A stretch of DNA of 64,000 nucleotides from Tolypeutes matacus (Eukaryota; Chordata; Mammalia; Cingulata; Chlamyphoridae), in the NCBI GenBank assembly GCA_026826555.1, contig JAKSZT010054399.1:1856781-1920780 (forward strand), written 5' to 3'. The position numbers and the translations under genes were made by a program. Numbering within the stretch: the first letter of the stretch is position 1; every line of letters begins with the position of its first letter. This document shows, in pieces, positions 46,231 through 57,876 of the stretch. Under the pieces are notes generated by a model. It was not told where the DNA came from, searched no databases, and saw nothing but the letters and a program-made list of their open reading frames with translations.

Positions 46231-46674
46231 GTTTTTACAAAGGGTTCTGCATGTAAACAATCCTATATCTGTGACACTCTCAAATGGACCCTTTCAATCG
46301 AAGGATTATATATATTTAGAGAAAAATCTGACCAAGAAGACTTAGTGTTTAGGCTATAAGTAGAATTTAGCTTTGGATTTCCTGCTTTATCTATCTACCC
46401 CCAGCCTTATATTCTAAAGTGAAAAAAAGACCAGATTTCATTAAAATCTTGTTAACAGTGTGAATATTCTCACTGTCCTGATTTTGTGATAATCAGGGTA
46501 GGCCAAATATTCGCTATATTAGAAACCATGCATGTGTCCCCAGACCTAGTTTTTCTCCCTAGGGCTGGTTTTTAGAATGCTGGTGATAAACTAAGCTTGA
46601 TTTATTATATGACCATCCTGATTGGGAAAAGACTGTAACTTTGGGTATCTTTGGTCAACCTTAACAGATATAGC
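46231..46674. other. Unassigned spacer
   Basis: No gene or clear repeat. Confidence 0.5.
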
Positions 46675-47233
46675 AGGGGGACGGATGTGGCTCGGGTGGT
46701 TGGGCGTCTGTCTCCCATGTGGAGGGACATGGGTTCAATCTCCAGGACCTCCCGGTAAAAATAAAGAGAAATATAGAAGGTGCGTGGGCCAGCAGGCTCT
46801 GTGCACGGGTGAGCCATCAGGCCCTGTCTGCGGGTGCACCGCTAGGCCCCGTCTGCAGGTGCTCCACCAGGCCCCACCCATGGGTGAGCCGTCAAGCCCC
46901 GTCCACTGGTGTGCCATCAGGCTCCACACGTGGGTGCACCTCCAGGCCCCACGAGCCATGCAGCAAGATGATGTTAACAGGACAGTGACACAAGGGAGAG
47001 CCAAGACGAGCTGCACTGAAAAATCAGGAACTAAGGTGGCGCAGGCAGTACGACACCTCGATTCCGTGGATCGAATCCCAGTGAAGACAGGAGGAGAAGG
47101 ATGAGAAGAGAGGGCAGGAAACAGACACAGAGAATTGCCCAGCGGATGGACACAAAAACAGCAAAAATGGGGGGTGGGGTGGGTGGGGGGAGGATACAAG
47201 TAAATAAATAAATAAATCCTTAAAAAAAAAAAA
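46675..47233 (+). mobile_element. Long DAS SINE with expanded minisatellite
   Basis: Head 'gggggacggatgtggctcg' with box A/B (ggttcaatct, about 46,732), a middle minisatellite, the second tRNA-like part ('ggatcgaatcccagtgaaga'), 'aataaataaataaatcctt' and poly(A). It is about 120 bp longer than its sister at 41,313, mostly because of the minisatellite. The 160-codon frame here is a by-product. Confidence 0.88.
46809..46957 (+). repeat. 25-bp minisatellite, five units plus a partial
   Basis: Units of exactly 25 bp start at 46,809, 46,834, 46,859, 46,884 and 46,909, and a partial unit at 46,934. Each begins GTG and shares 'gccatcaggccc' or variants. The equivalent position in the sister SINE near 41,440-41,475 has only a single unit. 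Confidence 0.92.
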
Positions 47234-47814
47234 ATCTTGGTAACACAGAGGCTAGAGTGGGGGTAAACTCCAGAAATTTAAATCTCCTAAGCAATATAAA
47301 CTCATCAATTAATGTTCTGTAAACATTTTCCTTTCTCAGGAAAATTATTTTAAAATAACAGTACTCTAGTCGATGACTATTATCAGAAAACGTTAAAGGG
47401 TTTGAAACACTTGGCTTCAACCCCCTTTGTCATCAGCCAATTTCATTATGCCTTTCTGTTTCGTAATTATAGATCTTATTAACAGAGATGGGTTTAATCA
47501 CATAAAAATAAGTCATTACAAATTGCATGCTTTCCCAAGGGACTAGAACTTTATGTCATTTCATATGCCAATATGAAAAATATGACTTTGTTTTAACCCA
47601 GCCACTGGAGTTCTCTAAATATAGTGAAATGATGCAATTTAATAGTAGCCTGAGCTGCACAAATTCTTCTGAGAAAATGCCACTTCAACTCTCCTCTGAG
47701 GAAGTGAACATGGTATATCAGCCTGTTTCATTAGATTTCTTTCTGCCATACACATGAGTTGGTTCATATGTAACCAATATAGAAATATGCTACTACCTCA
47801 GAATTTTTAAAAAA
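47234..47814. other. Unassigned spacer
   Basis: No gene or clear repeat. Short frames only. Confidence 0.5.
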
Positions 47815-48084
47815 TATATTTTTGTTTTTTATCATAATGGTAATATGTAGCCATTGTAGAAAGTTTGAAAAATAAAGTACAAGGAAGAAAATAAAAATCA
47901 CTTGTAATCTCACAATCTAAAAATAACTGCTTGTTAGTATTTCAGTTTATTTTATTCCAGTATTTTTGTGAATATATCTCTTGTATAGTTGAGACAAAAT
48001 TTTGAACCATTTTCATGCTGTTTTTTTTTTTTTTTTTTTTTCATTTAACATAACATTGTGAGCATTTTCTCATTTTATTAAAAT
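47815..48084 (-). mobile_element. Old L1-like 3' fragment, first part
   Basis: 'cttgtaatctcacaatctaa' and 'acataacattgtgagcattt' around a T tract resemble an old reverse-strand L1M-like element. It is interrupted by the L1 3' end at 48,085 and appears to resume near 48,546. Confidence 0.5.
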
Positions 48085-48545
48085 CTTGGTAACACCTGGG
48101 CTGGTGTGGCGGTAGGGAATGGGAAATTCTTGATTGTTGCGGAGTTGCTGTTTGGGGTGATAGAAAAGTTTTGGTAATGTATAAAGGTGATAGTTACACA
48201 ACATGGTGAATATAATTAACAGCACTGGATTATATACGTGANNNNNNNNNNTACACAACATGGTGAATATAATTAACAGCACTGGATTATATACGTGAAT
48301 GTGGTTAAAAGGGGAAATTTTAGGTCGTATATATGTTGCTAGAACAAAAATTAAAAGAGAAAAACCATAGGACTGTACAACACAGTGAACCCTAATGTAA
48401 ACTATGGACCACAGTTAATAGTACAATTATAATAATATTCTCTCATCAATTGTAACAAAGTTACCACACTAATGCAAAATGTTAAGGAACTCTATTTTCT
48501 GCATGATTTTTCTGTAAACCTATAAATTCTCTAATAATAAAAAAA
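48085..48545 (+). mobile_element. L1 3'UTR fragment, containing a 10-N gap
   Basis: 'gataaaggtgatagttaca'-like text, then 'taaaaggggaaattttaggt', 'ggactgtacaacacagtgaa', and 'ctgtaaacctataaattctc', ending in an A-rich run. The same 3'UTR occurs at 53,300-53,575. Flanks are near-repeats (AAAATCTTGGTAAC before, AAAATCTTGGTGAC after). The gap at 48,242-48,251 is bordered by a 47-base exact duplicate. Confidence 0.8.
48242..48251. other. Assembly gap (10 N)
   Basis: Ten undetermined bases separating two identical 47-base segments (48,195-48,241 and 48,252-48,298). Confidence 0.99.
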
Positions 48546-48849
48546 ATCTTGGTGACCATACTTTTAATAGGTTTCTCCTCCCTGGTATGAGTGCACCATA
48601 AGTTACTTCATCATTCCCCTATTGAGTGAATGTTTAGATAGTTCACTTTTTCACGACTATTAGAAATACATGATAAATATGCAGACACATTAATTCTATG
48701 AACATGATTCTTATTTTTAAAGAAAAAAGTCCTGGTATAATTATGAAGTCAAAGAATAAACACATGTTTAGAATTCTTATTACATACTGAAAAATTGCTT
48801 TCCAGAAGATTGCTCCCAATTTATTCCACTAGCAAAGTACAACAATGCC
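48546..48849 (-). mobile_element. Old L1-like 3' fragment, second part
   Basis: 'cattcccctattgagtgaat' and 'cactttttcacgactattag' resemble the reverse of an L1M 3' end, continuing the first part. Confidence 0.45.
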
Positions 48850-49620
48850 CACTTCGAGATATATATCTAATAAAATTAGAGAAGTTGTGGGTTTACAGAA
48901 CTATCATGCATAAAATACAGGATTCCCATATACCACCCTATCATTAACATCTTACATTGGTGAGAAATATTTTTTTTTACAATTGGTGATAGCACACTTT
49001 TATAATTGTACTATTAAACTATAGTTCATAATTTAACTTAGTGTTCACTTTGTTATGCAGTTCTATGGACTTTTGAAAAATTTATTCTAGTACCATATAT
49101 ACAACCTAACATTTCCCCTTTTAACCACATTCAAATATATGATTCAGTGCTGTTAGTTACATCCACAATGTTGTGCTACCGTCACCACTCATCCATTAAC
49201 AAAACTTTCCCATTGTCCCAAATAGAAACTACATTTTAAGCCTTAACTCCCTATTGCTTATCCCTACCCCATCCCCTGGTAACCTATATTCTAGATTCTG
49301 ACACTATGACTTTGCTTATTCTAATTATTTAATATCAGTGAGATCCTTTTGTGTCTGGCTTATTTCACTCAACATAATGTCTTCAAGGTTCATCCATGTG
49401 GTCGCATGTATCAGAACTTCGTTACTTTTTAACAGCTGAATAATATTCCATTGTGCATGTATAGCACATTTTGTTTCTTCATTCATCAGTTTATGGACAC
49501 TCAGATTGCTTCTACATTTAGGTAATTGTGTATAATGCTGCTATCAGTATGCAAATATCTGATACAGTCCCTGCTTTCGATTCTTTGGCATATATACCTA
49601 CAGTGGTACTTTTTAAGATG
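48850..49620 (-). mobile_element. L1 3'UTR and end of ORF2
   Basis: 'tacaggattcccatatacca', then 'caatgttgtgctaccgtcac', 'cccctggtaacctatattct', 'tggcttatttcactcaacat', and 'acagctgaataatattccat' in reverse-strand L1 order, similar to 16,600-17,190. Confidence 0.85.
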
Positions 49621-50509
49621 AAATTATTTCTCTTCTCAACTTTCTTTTATTTTATTGTGGTAAAAAATATATAATCTAAAATTTGCCTAAAATTTTAGCT
49701 ATCTGTATATTATTTTTACTTACCCTATTGAATTACTAGTGAGCTTGAATATTTTGATCCTAGGATATTTTAACCGTAATGCAAGATGTATGAAAATATT
49801 TTTGTAGAATATTTTCTGCGAATTTGATATGGGGAATCCTCCTTTCAGCCAATTCAAAACACTCAGATGAAATTATCATTTTTAATTGGGAAGGTTTTCT
49901 TTCCCTAACTAAAAAAGGCACTTCTTGCTTAACATTAAATCATGGCTTAAAGCAACATCTTCAGTCAAAGACAGTTGGTGCTTTTTTAAAGCTGAAAAAG
50001 ACCTAAGCATATTAAGAAATATAGAAGTATACACAATGAAATGGGGAAAAAAATCATGATTCAGAATTTTGCCAAAAATGTATCTCCTTGGAGGAATCAT
50101 TTTAATATCAGGGGTAAAGCTCCTGAGAGTATGTATACTTAAGGAAAATAATTTGTTTTTTTGTACATCCATGGCAAATGACTACCAATTCAATCAGAAG
50201 ATTTTCCTCATTGATTTCTCCTACATGTTTCCTGTGCTTTGCAACTGGAACTTAACTTTAACAGGGAATTGACTCCCTCTTCTAACTCTTCTAGTTACAA
50301 ACATTATCTCATTCACTCACAAATTGACTTCTTAATGGGCTGCGGTTCATTTTTAAGAAGTATTTCAACATGTTAAGTATCGAGTGATTTCTTCATGATT
50401 TCAATATACACTAATGAAAGAGAGTTTAGATAAGAAGGCAACAGTCAACAGAAGCTAAGATAATTGTTGACCAAAGTTTACCCAATAAGAAACAGAAGCC
50501 TGGCACAGT
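49621..50509. other. Mostly unassigned, with a short L1-like tail at the start
   Basis: 49,640-49,700 ('attttattgtggtaaaaaat') looks like another L1 3' end. The rest has no recognised gene or repeat. Confidence 0.5.
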
Positions 50510-50632
50510 CCTCTACTTCACATCACATGGCCTTAATCCATATGAACACTTCCTAGGTGCATACTCTATGCATACCCTGTGCTGTTCTTTATATATATTA
50601 TTTTTAAACCACCCAACAATCCTGCCAATAGG
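50510..50632 (+). repeat. MIR SINE, first part
   Basis: 'acactatgcataccctgtgc'-like text and 'ccacccaacaatcctgcc' fit the MIR middle. It breaks at CCAATAGG (about 50,624-50,631) and resumes at about 50,930. Confidence 0.65.
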
Positions 50633-50929
50633 GTTTTTTTTTTTTAATTAAAAAAAAAATTTTTTTTAAAGATACTTAGATTACATAAATATTATACAAA
50701 ATATATAGGGACTCCCATATGCCCCGCTCCCCACACCTCCCACACCCTCCCACATAAACAACATCCTTCATTCGTGTGGCACATTCATTGCAATTGATAA
50801 ATGCATCCTGGGGCTTTGCCACTGAGCATGGACCATAGTTCACATTGTAGTTTATACTCTCTCCCACACAGTTCTGCAGGTTATGGGAAGATACACAGTG
50901 GCCTATATCTGTCACTGCAATGTCCCAAT
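50633..50929 (-). mobile_element. L1 3' end fragment inserted into a MIR
   Basis: T/A homopolymers then 'gatacttagattacataaat' and 'actcccatatgccccgctcc' match the fragment at 7,083-7,395. CCAATAGG is repeated at the two edges, consistent with a target duplication. Confidence 0.75.
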
Positions 50930-51005
50930 AGGTATTATTGTTCCCCTTCTGCAGATGAAGAAACGAAAGCTCAGAGAAGTTAAAGCTGGGATTAGAATTC
51001 TGGGA
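50930..51005 (+). repeat. MIR SINE, second part
   Basis: 'ttgttccccttctgcagatg' followed by 'agaaacgaaagctcagagaa' in near-MIR form, then 'agctgggattagaattctgg', completes the split MIR. Confidence 0.75.
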
Positions 51006-51029
51006 TAGAATTCTGTCTCATCACAGAAT

Positions 51030-51290
51030 CTATGCATGCTTTTCTTTTTCTTTTTAATAAAATATACGTACAAAGAGTACATAGAAATGTATTACATCAG
51101 AAAAATTAAGTAGACAGCATTTTGCCCACTTTCAATTTCTCTTATACCTTAGAAGCCCCCTAGTGCCCGCATCTCATCTCTTCCCCCACCCTCTCCCCAA
51201 GGTAGCCATTCTCCTGAATTTTCTGTTACTAATTCACTTGCTTATCTTTATCATTTTATTCCAAGGAATTGGAAAACCCAAACAGTTACA
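51030..51290 (-). mobile_element. Old L1M-like 3' fragment
   Basis: 'aatgtattacatcagaaaaa', 'agaagccccctagtgcccgc', and 'aggtagccattctcctgaat' resemble an old reverse-strand L1 3' region. It is diverged. Confidence 0.5.
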
Positions 51291-51489
51291 GAGTGCTGCC
51301 CCTGAGGGGCAGAACCAGCGTGGATTGCAGGAAGGCCAGAATAAGAAATGTTTCTTTTCACGATAAACTCTTTAGTGGTATTTCATGTTTTTAACACCAA
51401 TTTTACTTTGGAAATTTGTCAATTATTAAAAATAGGAATTGAATGAAAGCAGTAAAACAGGTTGGGTTTTAAAATAATAATAATAAAAT

Positions 51490-51550
51490 GGGATAATCAT
51501 ACTACCTCCCTCACAGGGTTAAGGATAAAATGAGTGTAAGAATTCTAAGA
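51490..51550 (+). repeat. MIR SINE 3' fragment
   Basis: 'aaatgggataatcatactac' then 'ctccctcacagggttaagga' is the MIR 3' end. Confidence 0.7.
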
Positions 51551-51559
51551 CAACGCCAC

Positions 51560-51989
51560 AGTTCATGCCACGCCTGTCCTTTTAGCTAAAGGGAAGGACT
51601 GGTGTCGCCCTGCCATCCCTGAAGAAGCTGGTAGCAGGAGCGCTTCCCTCCGCTTACCTGATAGGTCCCGCATCCTTGACGGGGCCACTGCCTAGTTAGC
51701 CTTTCTAGTTGGCTGCTCGGAAGGTACAGCCTGTGCCAGTGAGGACTCAGGTTACAGAATTTAATTCTGAAGGGGAAGCTCCTCCTGGGGTTCTGATGCA
51801 TGTCAGCATCTTGAGAAAGAAGACAAGTGCCCTCCCTAACTTTGCGTCTCAGGTAACATGGACTCTGGCTACCAGCTCAAGTGAAGAACTAACTGCCAGG
51901 AGGCCGTGGAGGTGGCCAGAGGGGTCAGTCGGTTGTCAGGCAACCGACGCGAGCAGCAGCAGCGGCCTCTGGAGGGACCATGCTACGAG
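51560..51989 (+). promoter_or_regulatory. Candidate CpG-richer promoter and first exon
   Basis: This 430-bp stretch is richer in G, C and CpG than its surroundings and shows no repeat. It carries an RFX X-box-like palindrome (51,932-51,944), then ATG at 51,980 and 10 coding bases to an AG/GTAACT splice donor (51,989/51,990). A reverse-strand donor-like site (CAG/GTAAGC sense, near 51,650-51,660) would fit a divergent transcript. No known protein start can be recognised from three codons. The exon call is an inference. Confidence 0.3.
51932..51944. promoter_or_regulatory. RFX X-box-like site
   Basis: GTTGTC-A-GGCAAC matches the near-palindromic X-box bound by RFX factors, which often sits close to the start of cilia-related genes. 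It is embedded in a longer perfect hairpin: GTCGGTTG (51,928-51,935) pairs with CAACCGAC (51,941-51,948). Confidence 0.5.
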
Positions 51990-52529
51990 GTAACTGGTGC
52001 TAGGTGTCCAGGCTCGGGCCTGCCCTCTTGTGGCTGTAGGTGTTATCACTCCTAGAAAACACTGTCTCTCCCAAGTTTCCCACAGGAGTGAGAATTTAAT
52101 TCTGAATAACTAAATAAATAACTGGAGAGAAGGAGAAATGAGAAACAGTTTGGAAGGCACACATTGTTGAGCAGTGCGAGGGAAAATGGGTTTCCATTTC
52201 TTTGCATTTCTTTCCTCTAAGCTGGTGGTTCCCCAGAAATCACAAAAATAAAGCTAATACACAAAGCAAAAAAAATGCATTGACTTAAACGTTTGTCTGT
52301 CATTCTGAGATTTTTGTTCTGCAGACTTTTGGGGGCTCTATGAAATGGTAGTCATAGTAAATGGTAGGTTTTTAATGTTACATGTCATCTCCCAAGTGGC
52401 TGGGACATTTTTACTGATTTGTTGCACCCCAGCTTCTAGGAGCCACTGATCCAACCTACCATGGCAGCTTTTCAAATTCATAATCACAGAATTAGTTTCC
52501 ATTGGAATGGATGTCCAAAATCACCAGGT
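51990..52529. other. Unassigned spacer
   Basis: No gene or clear repeat. AT-rich after about 52,080. Confidence 0.5.
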
Positions 52530-52720
52530 CCACGGCAAATAAGGTATTCTTTCCATTTTACAGATATGGCACCTGGGCAAGTTAAGCGAGCTGTCAATGG
52601 TAATTTAGTGCATAGCACATAACAGGAGCTGAGGTTGAAGAGAATGAAGGCAGTGGGTGATAGGGCCTGGAACCCAGAGTTTTGGGCACCTAATGCAATG
52701 TCCTTTTCACCACACCAGGG
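52530..52720 (+). repeat. MIR SINE fragment
   Basis: 'ctttccattttacagatatg', 'gggcaagttaagcgagctgt', and 'gcctggaacccagagttttg' fit the MIR 3' half in order. The 130-codon frame starting at 52,635 begins inside it. Confidence 0.65.
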
Positions 52721-53149
52721 TCACCGAGATTCCCAGGAAGAAAACTGCTGGTTTTTCATAACAAACAAGGGTTGGACTGGGGATCTGAATGGCAGGAACC
52801 CAGCAGGGAGAAGCAGTGTCTGCCATGCTACAGGTGAGCCTTGGAAAGCCTCTTTAGACAGTATCAGACTGGGCCTTAACTCACTGCAGAGAGAAAATAG
52901 GGAAATAAAGGCCCATGAGAAGATGGAAATGTTCTACACCATGGAAGGAGCAAGAGTACAGGACCTTAAAATGAGCTGCGAGGTCAAACATATCCAGGGC
53001 CTCCAAGTACAGGCAAGCTCTGAATAACTCTGCATTAACAATTTTTAAAGTTCCAAGCAATGTCTCCAAATGCCCTTCAAAAGGTTCTGTAAATTTAAAC
53101 TTCCATAAATTCTGGTTGTCACTTCCAGAAAAACTGTTTTCAAAAATAG
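52721..53149. other. Unassigned; short frame without family features
   Basis: The forward frame of 130 codons (52,635-53,027) is the only longer one. It lacks any recognised domain or signal and starts in a MIR, so I do not call it a gene. Confidence 0.45.
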
Positions 53150-53580
53150 ATTTAATGAATAAAATAAAAAATAATTTAAAAATAGATTTAATGAGATGAA
53201 CAAATGTCATATATATACTTAAAATGGAATATTTTTCAGCCATAAAAAAAAGAATGAAGTTCTGTCACCTGTGATGTGACAGTTTGAAGCTGGATGGACG
53301 GACCCCAGAAAATCATGTGGTTAAAAGGGGAAGGATTAGGTTATGTATGTGTTACTAGAATAAAAAAAAAAATTTGTAAAGCATAGGACTATGCAACACA
53401 GGGAACCCTGATATAAACTATGGGGTATAGTTAATAGCATAATTATAATATTCTTTCATTGATTGTAACAACGGTTCCACACTAATGCAAAGCATTAATA
53501 GTCGGGAAAACAATGTGCATGGGGGGGTATATGATTTTTCTGTAAACTTACAACTTCCCTAATAAAAAATTTATAAATAT
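53150..53580 (+). mobile_element. L1 3' end and 3'UTR
   Basis: 'ggaatatttttcagccataa', then 'aaaaggggaaggattaggtt', 'aggactatgcaacacaggga', and 'gtaaacttacaacttcccta'. It is the same 3'UTR as at 48,085-48,545. A short 'aaatagatttaatga' duplication lies just before (about 53,144 and 53,179). Confidence 0.8.
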
Positions 53581-54886
53581 ATGTATATTTAATGAAGTCA
53601 CTTCAGTAACTAGTTATTACTTAAGAATAATGAAAAGAGTATTACAATTGCAGTAATTTTCATTTATTCCTCTTGGACTAAGGTAATCAAATTTTAAAGG
53701 ATTATTTTTCTTCAATTTATTGTATTTAAATCTTTACCAACCTTTAATAAGCTTATGATTACCCATGCGATTCACTTAGATGGCCTATGATTAACATTGT
53801 GCAAATAATCAGGATGAATGAGAATGAGAACGTAAGACTTCCTTGATTGCATGTACTGTAGATGAATTGCCGTGGCTAATAAAATTGAAGCATTCCACAA
53901 TAATAGAAAGAGAGAAAGAAATCAGAATTGGTTTTAAAAGATCATTAAAGCCTTTGGAAATAGGTATCTCATTGTATTCTTTATTTCATTAATTTTAAGA
54001 TGCACATTTTTTTTTCATATTTTGGTATCGCTAATATTGAGATGCCTCTTCCAATCACTGGGGCCAGGCAGCAGTCATGCAGTAAATGTCATTTCCTGTG
54101 CATATACATCAACAAGTGCTAAATGGGTGTCAAATATGGGGGAAAAAATCCCAGACACAAGAGGTGAGCATTCTTAAAAAAACATTTTGATGGACAAACA
54201 TAGACATGAAAGACAATGTCAAAAGATGATTCAAAAGCTATAAGTTCTGAATGTGAAGAAGTTTTAGGAAGGCTTAACTAATTCTTTTTAATTACATTTT
54301 CCTTTTTATATGTATACAAGCATGATAGAGAACATCTTTGTAAATAAGTCTAAAAAGAGCTTTTTACATAACTATAAATAAAATATCAAGAAATAAAAAA
54401 TCATTTTGCTATTATTTAACTTGCAGCATTTTTTTATTTCTCTGTAAGACTTAAAATACTGGTGTTTCTTATATAATTCAATGATGGCTTAAATTTAATG
54501 ATACATGGTAATTATTTTCTATAAAAATCTTAAACATTTGCATTATTTTATAAGGTTGTTTGTGGTCATTTGTGGGCATGTGCAAAGCAGTGAAAAATTT
54601 GACTCACTCAAGGTACATGTTTCCAGCTAATGTTTAATGAGGCAACACTCTGTCTTCTTGTTTCAGCTCTCATACTATAAACAAGTATCCTTTTCATGGT
54701 ATACCTAGTGCCATGCTTTTCACATTTTTGTACTTTTAGTTGGTGATTTCAGTTTAAAATGGCCCAGAAGTGTAGTGCTGAAGTGCTGTCTAGTGTTTCT
54801 AAGTACAAGAAGGCTCTGATGTGCCTTACAGAGAAAATATGTGTTAGATAAGACTCATTCAGACACAAGTTATAGTGCTGTTGGCT
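53581..54886. other. Unassigned AT-rich stretch
   Basis: No gene, RNA gene or clear repeat was recognised in 1.3 kb. Confidence 0.5.
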
Positions 54887-54899
54887 GTCAATTCAATGT

Positions 54900-57876
54900 T
54901 TTGTATAATTTCAGTCTTTTAAAATTTATTGAGACTTGTTTTATGACCCAACATGTGGTCCATCCTGGGGAACGATCCATGTGCACTTGAGAAAAATGTG
55001 TATCCTGCTGTTTTGGGGTACAATGTTCTGTATATGTCTGTTAGGTCTGGTTCATTTATCATATTATTCAAGTTCTCTGTTTCTTTACTGATCTTCTTTC
55101 TAGATAATCCATCTGTTGATGAGAGTGGTGGATTTAATTCTCCAACTATTATTATAGAGATATATATTTCCCCTTTCAATTTTGCCAGTGTTTACCTCAT
55201 GTATTTTGGGGCATTGTGGTTAGTGCATAAATACATGATTGTTATTCCTTCTTGGTGGATTGCCCCTTTTATTAATATATAGTGCCCTTCTTTGTCTCTT
55301 GTAACAGCTTTTGACTTAAAAGTCTATTTTGTCTGATAGTAGTATAACTACCTCAGCTCTTTTTTGGTTACTCTTTGCATGGATTATCTTTTTCATCCTT
55401 TCACTTTCAGCCTATTTGTGTCTTTGGGTAGAAGGTGAGTCTCTTGTAAACAACATAAGTTGGATCATGCTTTTTTATCCATTCTGCCAATCTGTGTCTT
55501 TTGATTGGGGAGTTTAATCCATTAATATTCAATGTTATTATTGTAATGACAATATACTTACTTCATCCATTTTGTCCTTTAGCTTTTATATGTCATATCT
55601 TTTTTGTCTCTCTTTTCCTTTATTGCAGTCTCCTTTTCTGTATAGTGGATCTTTTACGACTTATGCTTTCTCATCTCTTTTTCTGTATATTTTAAAAATA
55701 TTTTCCTTGTGGTTACCCTGGGGTTTATATCACACAATCTATGTGTATAACCTACTAATTTGCAAAGATACCAATTTAGCTTCAATAGCATATACGTTCT
55801 CTGCTCCCATGTCCCTTTCTTTCCCTTCTTTATGTTGTTTTTGGCCCACATTACCTCTTTATATATTGTGTATCCATTATCAGGAAATATGCTTTTTCTT
55901 GTTCAATTGTATTCTGACACTTATAGGAATTAAAGAGTAGAGTTATATATTGAAGAGACAGTACTATTGAGTTTTGCATTTACCCTTTTAGTAATCTAAA
56001 CTGAAGATCTTCATTTTTTTCACACTACTCCAAGCCACAGTCTCTTCTCTTTTCCTTTCGACCTGAAGGGACATCCTTTAGCAATTCTCATAGGGCAGAT
56101 TTTTGGGGACAAACTCTCTCAGGTTCTGTTCATCTATGAATGTTTTAACCCTCCCTAATTTTTGAAGGACAGTTTTGCCGAATAAAGAATTTTTGGCTGG
56201 CAGTTTTTCTTTCAGTACTTTAAATATATCATACTGCTGCCTTCTCATGTCCATGGCTTCTGATGAGAAATTGGCACTTAGCCTTATCGAGGATCTCTTA
56301 TATGTGTGAAATTGCTTTTCTCTTGCTGCTGTTCTCTATCTTTTGCAGTTGACATTCTGTTATTTCCTTAAATATTCTTTCTGCCCCTTTTCCCTTGTCT
56401 TCTCCTTCTGGGACACCCATGATGCATATGTACACTTCATGGTGTCATTAAAATCCCTGACACACTGCACGATTTTTTTCTATTCTTTTCTCTCTCTGTT
56501 ATTCTGACTGTATGATTTTGATTATCCTGTCTTCTAGTTTGCAGATTATTTCTTCTGCCAGTTCAAATATGCTCTCGTATGCCTGTAGTGTATTTTAAAT
56601 CTCCGTTGTTGTGCCTTTCATCCCTATACTCTCTGTTATATTTCTTTTGAAACTTCCAAATTCTGCTTTATGCTCACACGTTGTCTCTTAATATCCTTTA
56701 GCTCTTTTTCCATATTTTCCTTCATCTCCTTAAATTGATTTAGGTTTGTTTGAACATCTTTGCTTAGTTGTTCCAAATTCTGCATCACCTATGAAGTTTT
56801 AATTTGTTCCCCTGGCTTAACCACATCCTCCTGTTTCTTAGTATGGCTTGTAATTTTTTGCTGCTGTCTGGCATCTGATTATTTTGATGTGTTAACTCTG
56901 AAGTTCAGGTTCTCCCTCTTGTCTAGGGGTTTATTGTTGATTGGCTTTGTGTTAAAGCTCTTTTTCAGTGCTTGTTCCAACTTGTTCTGGACCTTTAGAG
57001 TAGCCTGTATTTAACTGCTCAGATTCTCTCAGCTCTTTTGCACCTGATTCTTGTCTTGGATATGCAGTACACTTTTTAGGTTTTCTCTTTCGTGTGTAAT
57101 TGTTTCACCTCCAGGAGAAAGCTTCCTTTCCTCTGTTCCTCATCTGGGAATCTTGATCCTTTTTGTTTGTTTTTGTGCAGAATTTTCTCCCTAGTGCCAG
57201 TGGTTTTTTTACATTACACTTTTTTATTACACTTTTCAGTTTGGGGACCTGTCTTGTCTTACAGCAGTTCAGTTTTACCTCCCCTTTTTCCCATGAGGCT
57301 CTTCTGCCTCCAGTTTCTTCCTCATTAGGTTATCCTGCCCTGGGGAGCCAGATGGGGTCAATCCAGAAAGGTCTGTTTTGCATTTAGGTGATTCATCAAA
57401 CAGAGACTGGGTTGAGTGTGTGCACCTCTTACCAACAGTCTCTTTTTACCCTGGGGTCCCATTTGTATGTGGCACTCCTCAGCCACTTGTGTTCCACCCT
57501 GGGTCTCTGCAGACTTGGGTCCCCATGCTGGGATATGCATGGGGTTCTAACTCACTGCTGTGAGTGGCTCTGTAATCTGCATCAGTGGCAGAAGGGACCC
57601 AGGCCATGCTGCCTCTGTGCAACTCTTAAGCTGTGTGGAACCAAGTAAGGGGAGGGGTCCAGACTGGTGGGTCTGGGACACAACTCTCCTACCTTATCTT
57701 GGTGTTTTTTTCCCCCCTTTTTCTTCAATTCAGCATTTGTGGAGTCCTTCTCCATTCTCTCTCGTACTCCAGAGTTCTAAGCAACTGGGATGAGTTCTTT
57801 TATTAGTTGATTCTGAGGGGAGTCTTTTCCAGGTGATGTCTTACATCACCATGTTGATGATGTCACCTATCAGTTC
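54900..57876 (-). mobile_element. L1 with intact 5' end but missing its 3' half
   Basis: Read leftwards from about 57,870: L1 5' terminus and 5'UTR, ORF1 text (about 56,100-56,900), the ORF1-ORF2 boundary (about 55,560-55,640) and the endonuclease part of ORF2 (a reverse frame at 55,179-54,919 with VGELNPPLSSTDG). The element then stops at about 54,900. Near-identical 13-mers lie at the two ends (TCAATTCAATGTT and TCAGTTCAATGTT). A reverse-strand AATAAA lies at 54,930-54,925, about 23 bases from the end. The missing part is the usually retained 3' end. Confidence 0.8.

Noticed and set aside
46809..46957. CRISPR-like array
   Set aside because: The units are directly adjacent 25-mers without spacers, inside a mammalian SINE, so it is a minisatellite.
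46622..47104. 160-codon frame
   Set aside because: It lies in a long DAS SINE and its minisatellite. A 25-bp unit is not a multiple of three, so no coding repeat would be kept.
52635..53027. 130-codon forward frame
   Set aside because: It starts within a MIR and shows no recognised family or splice context.
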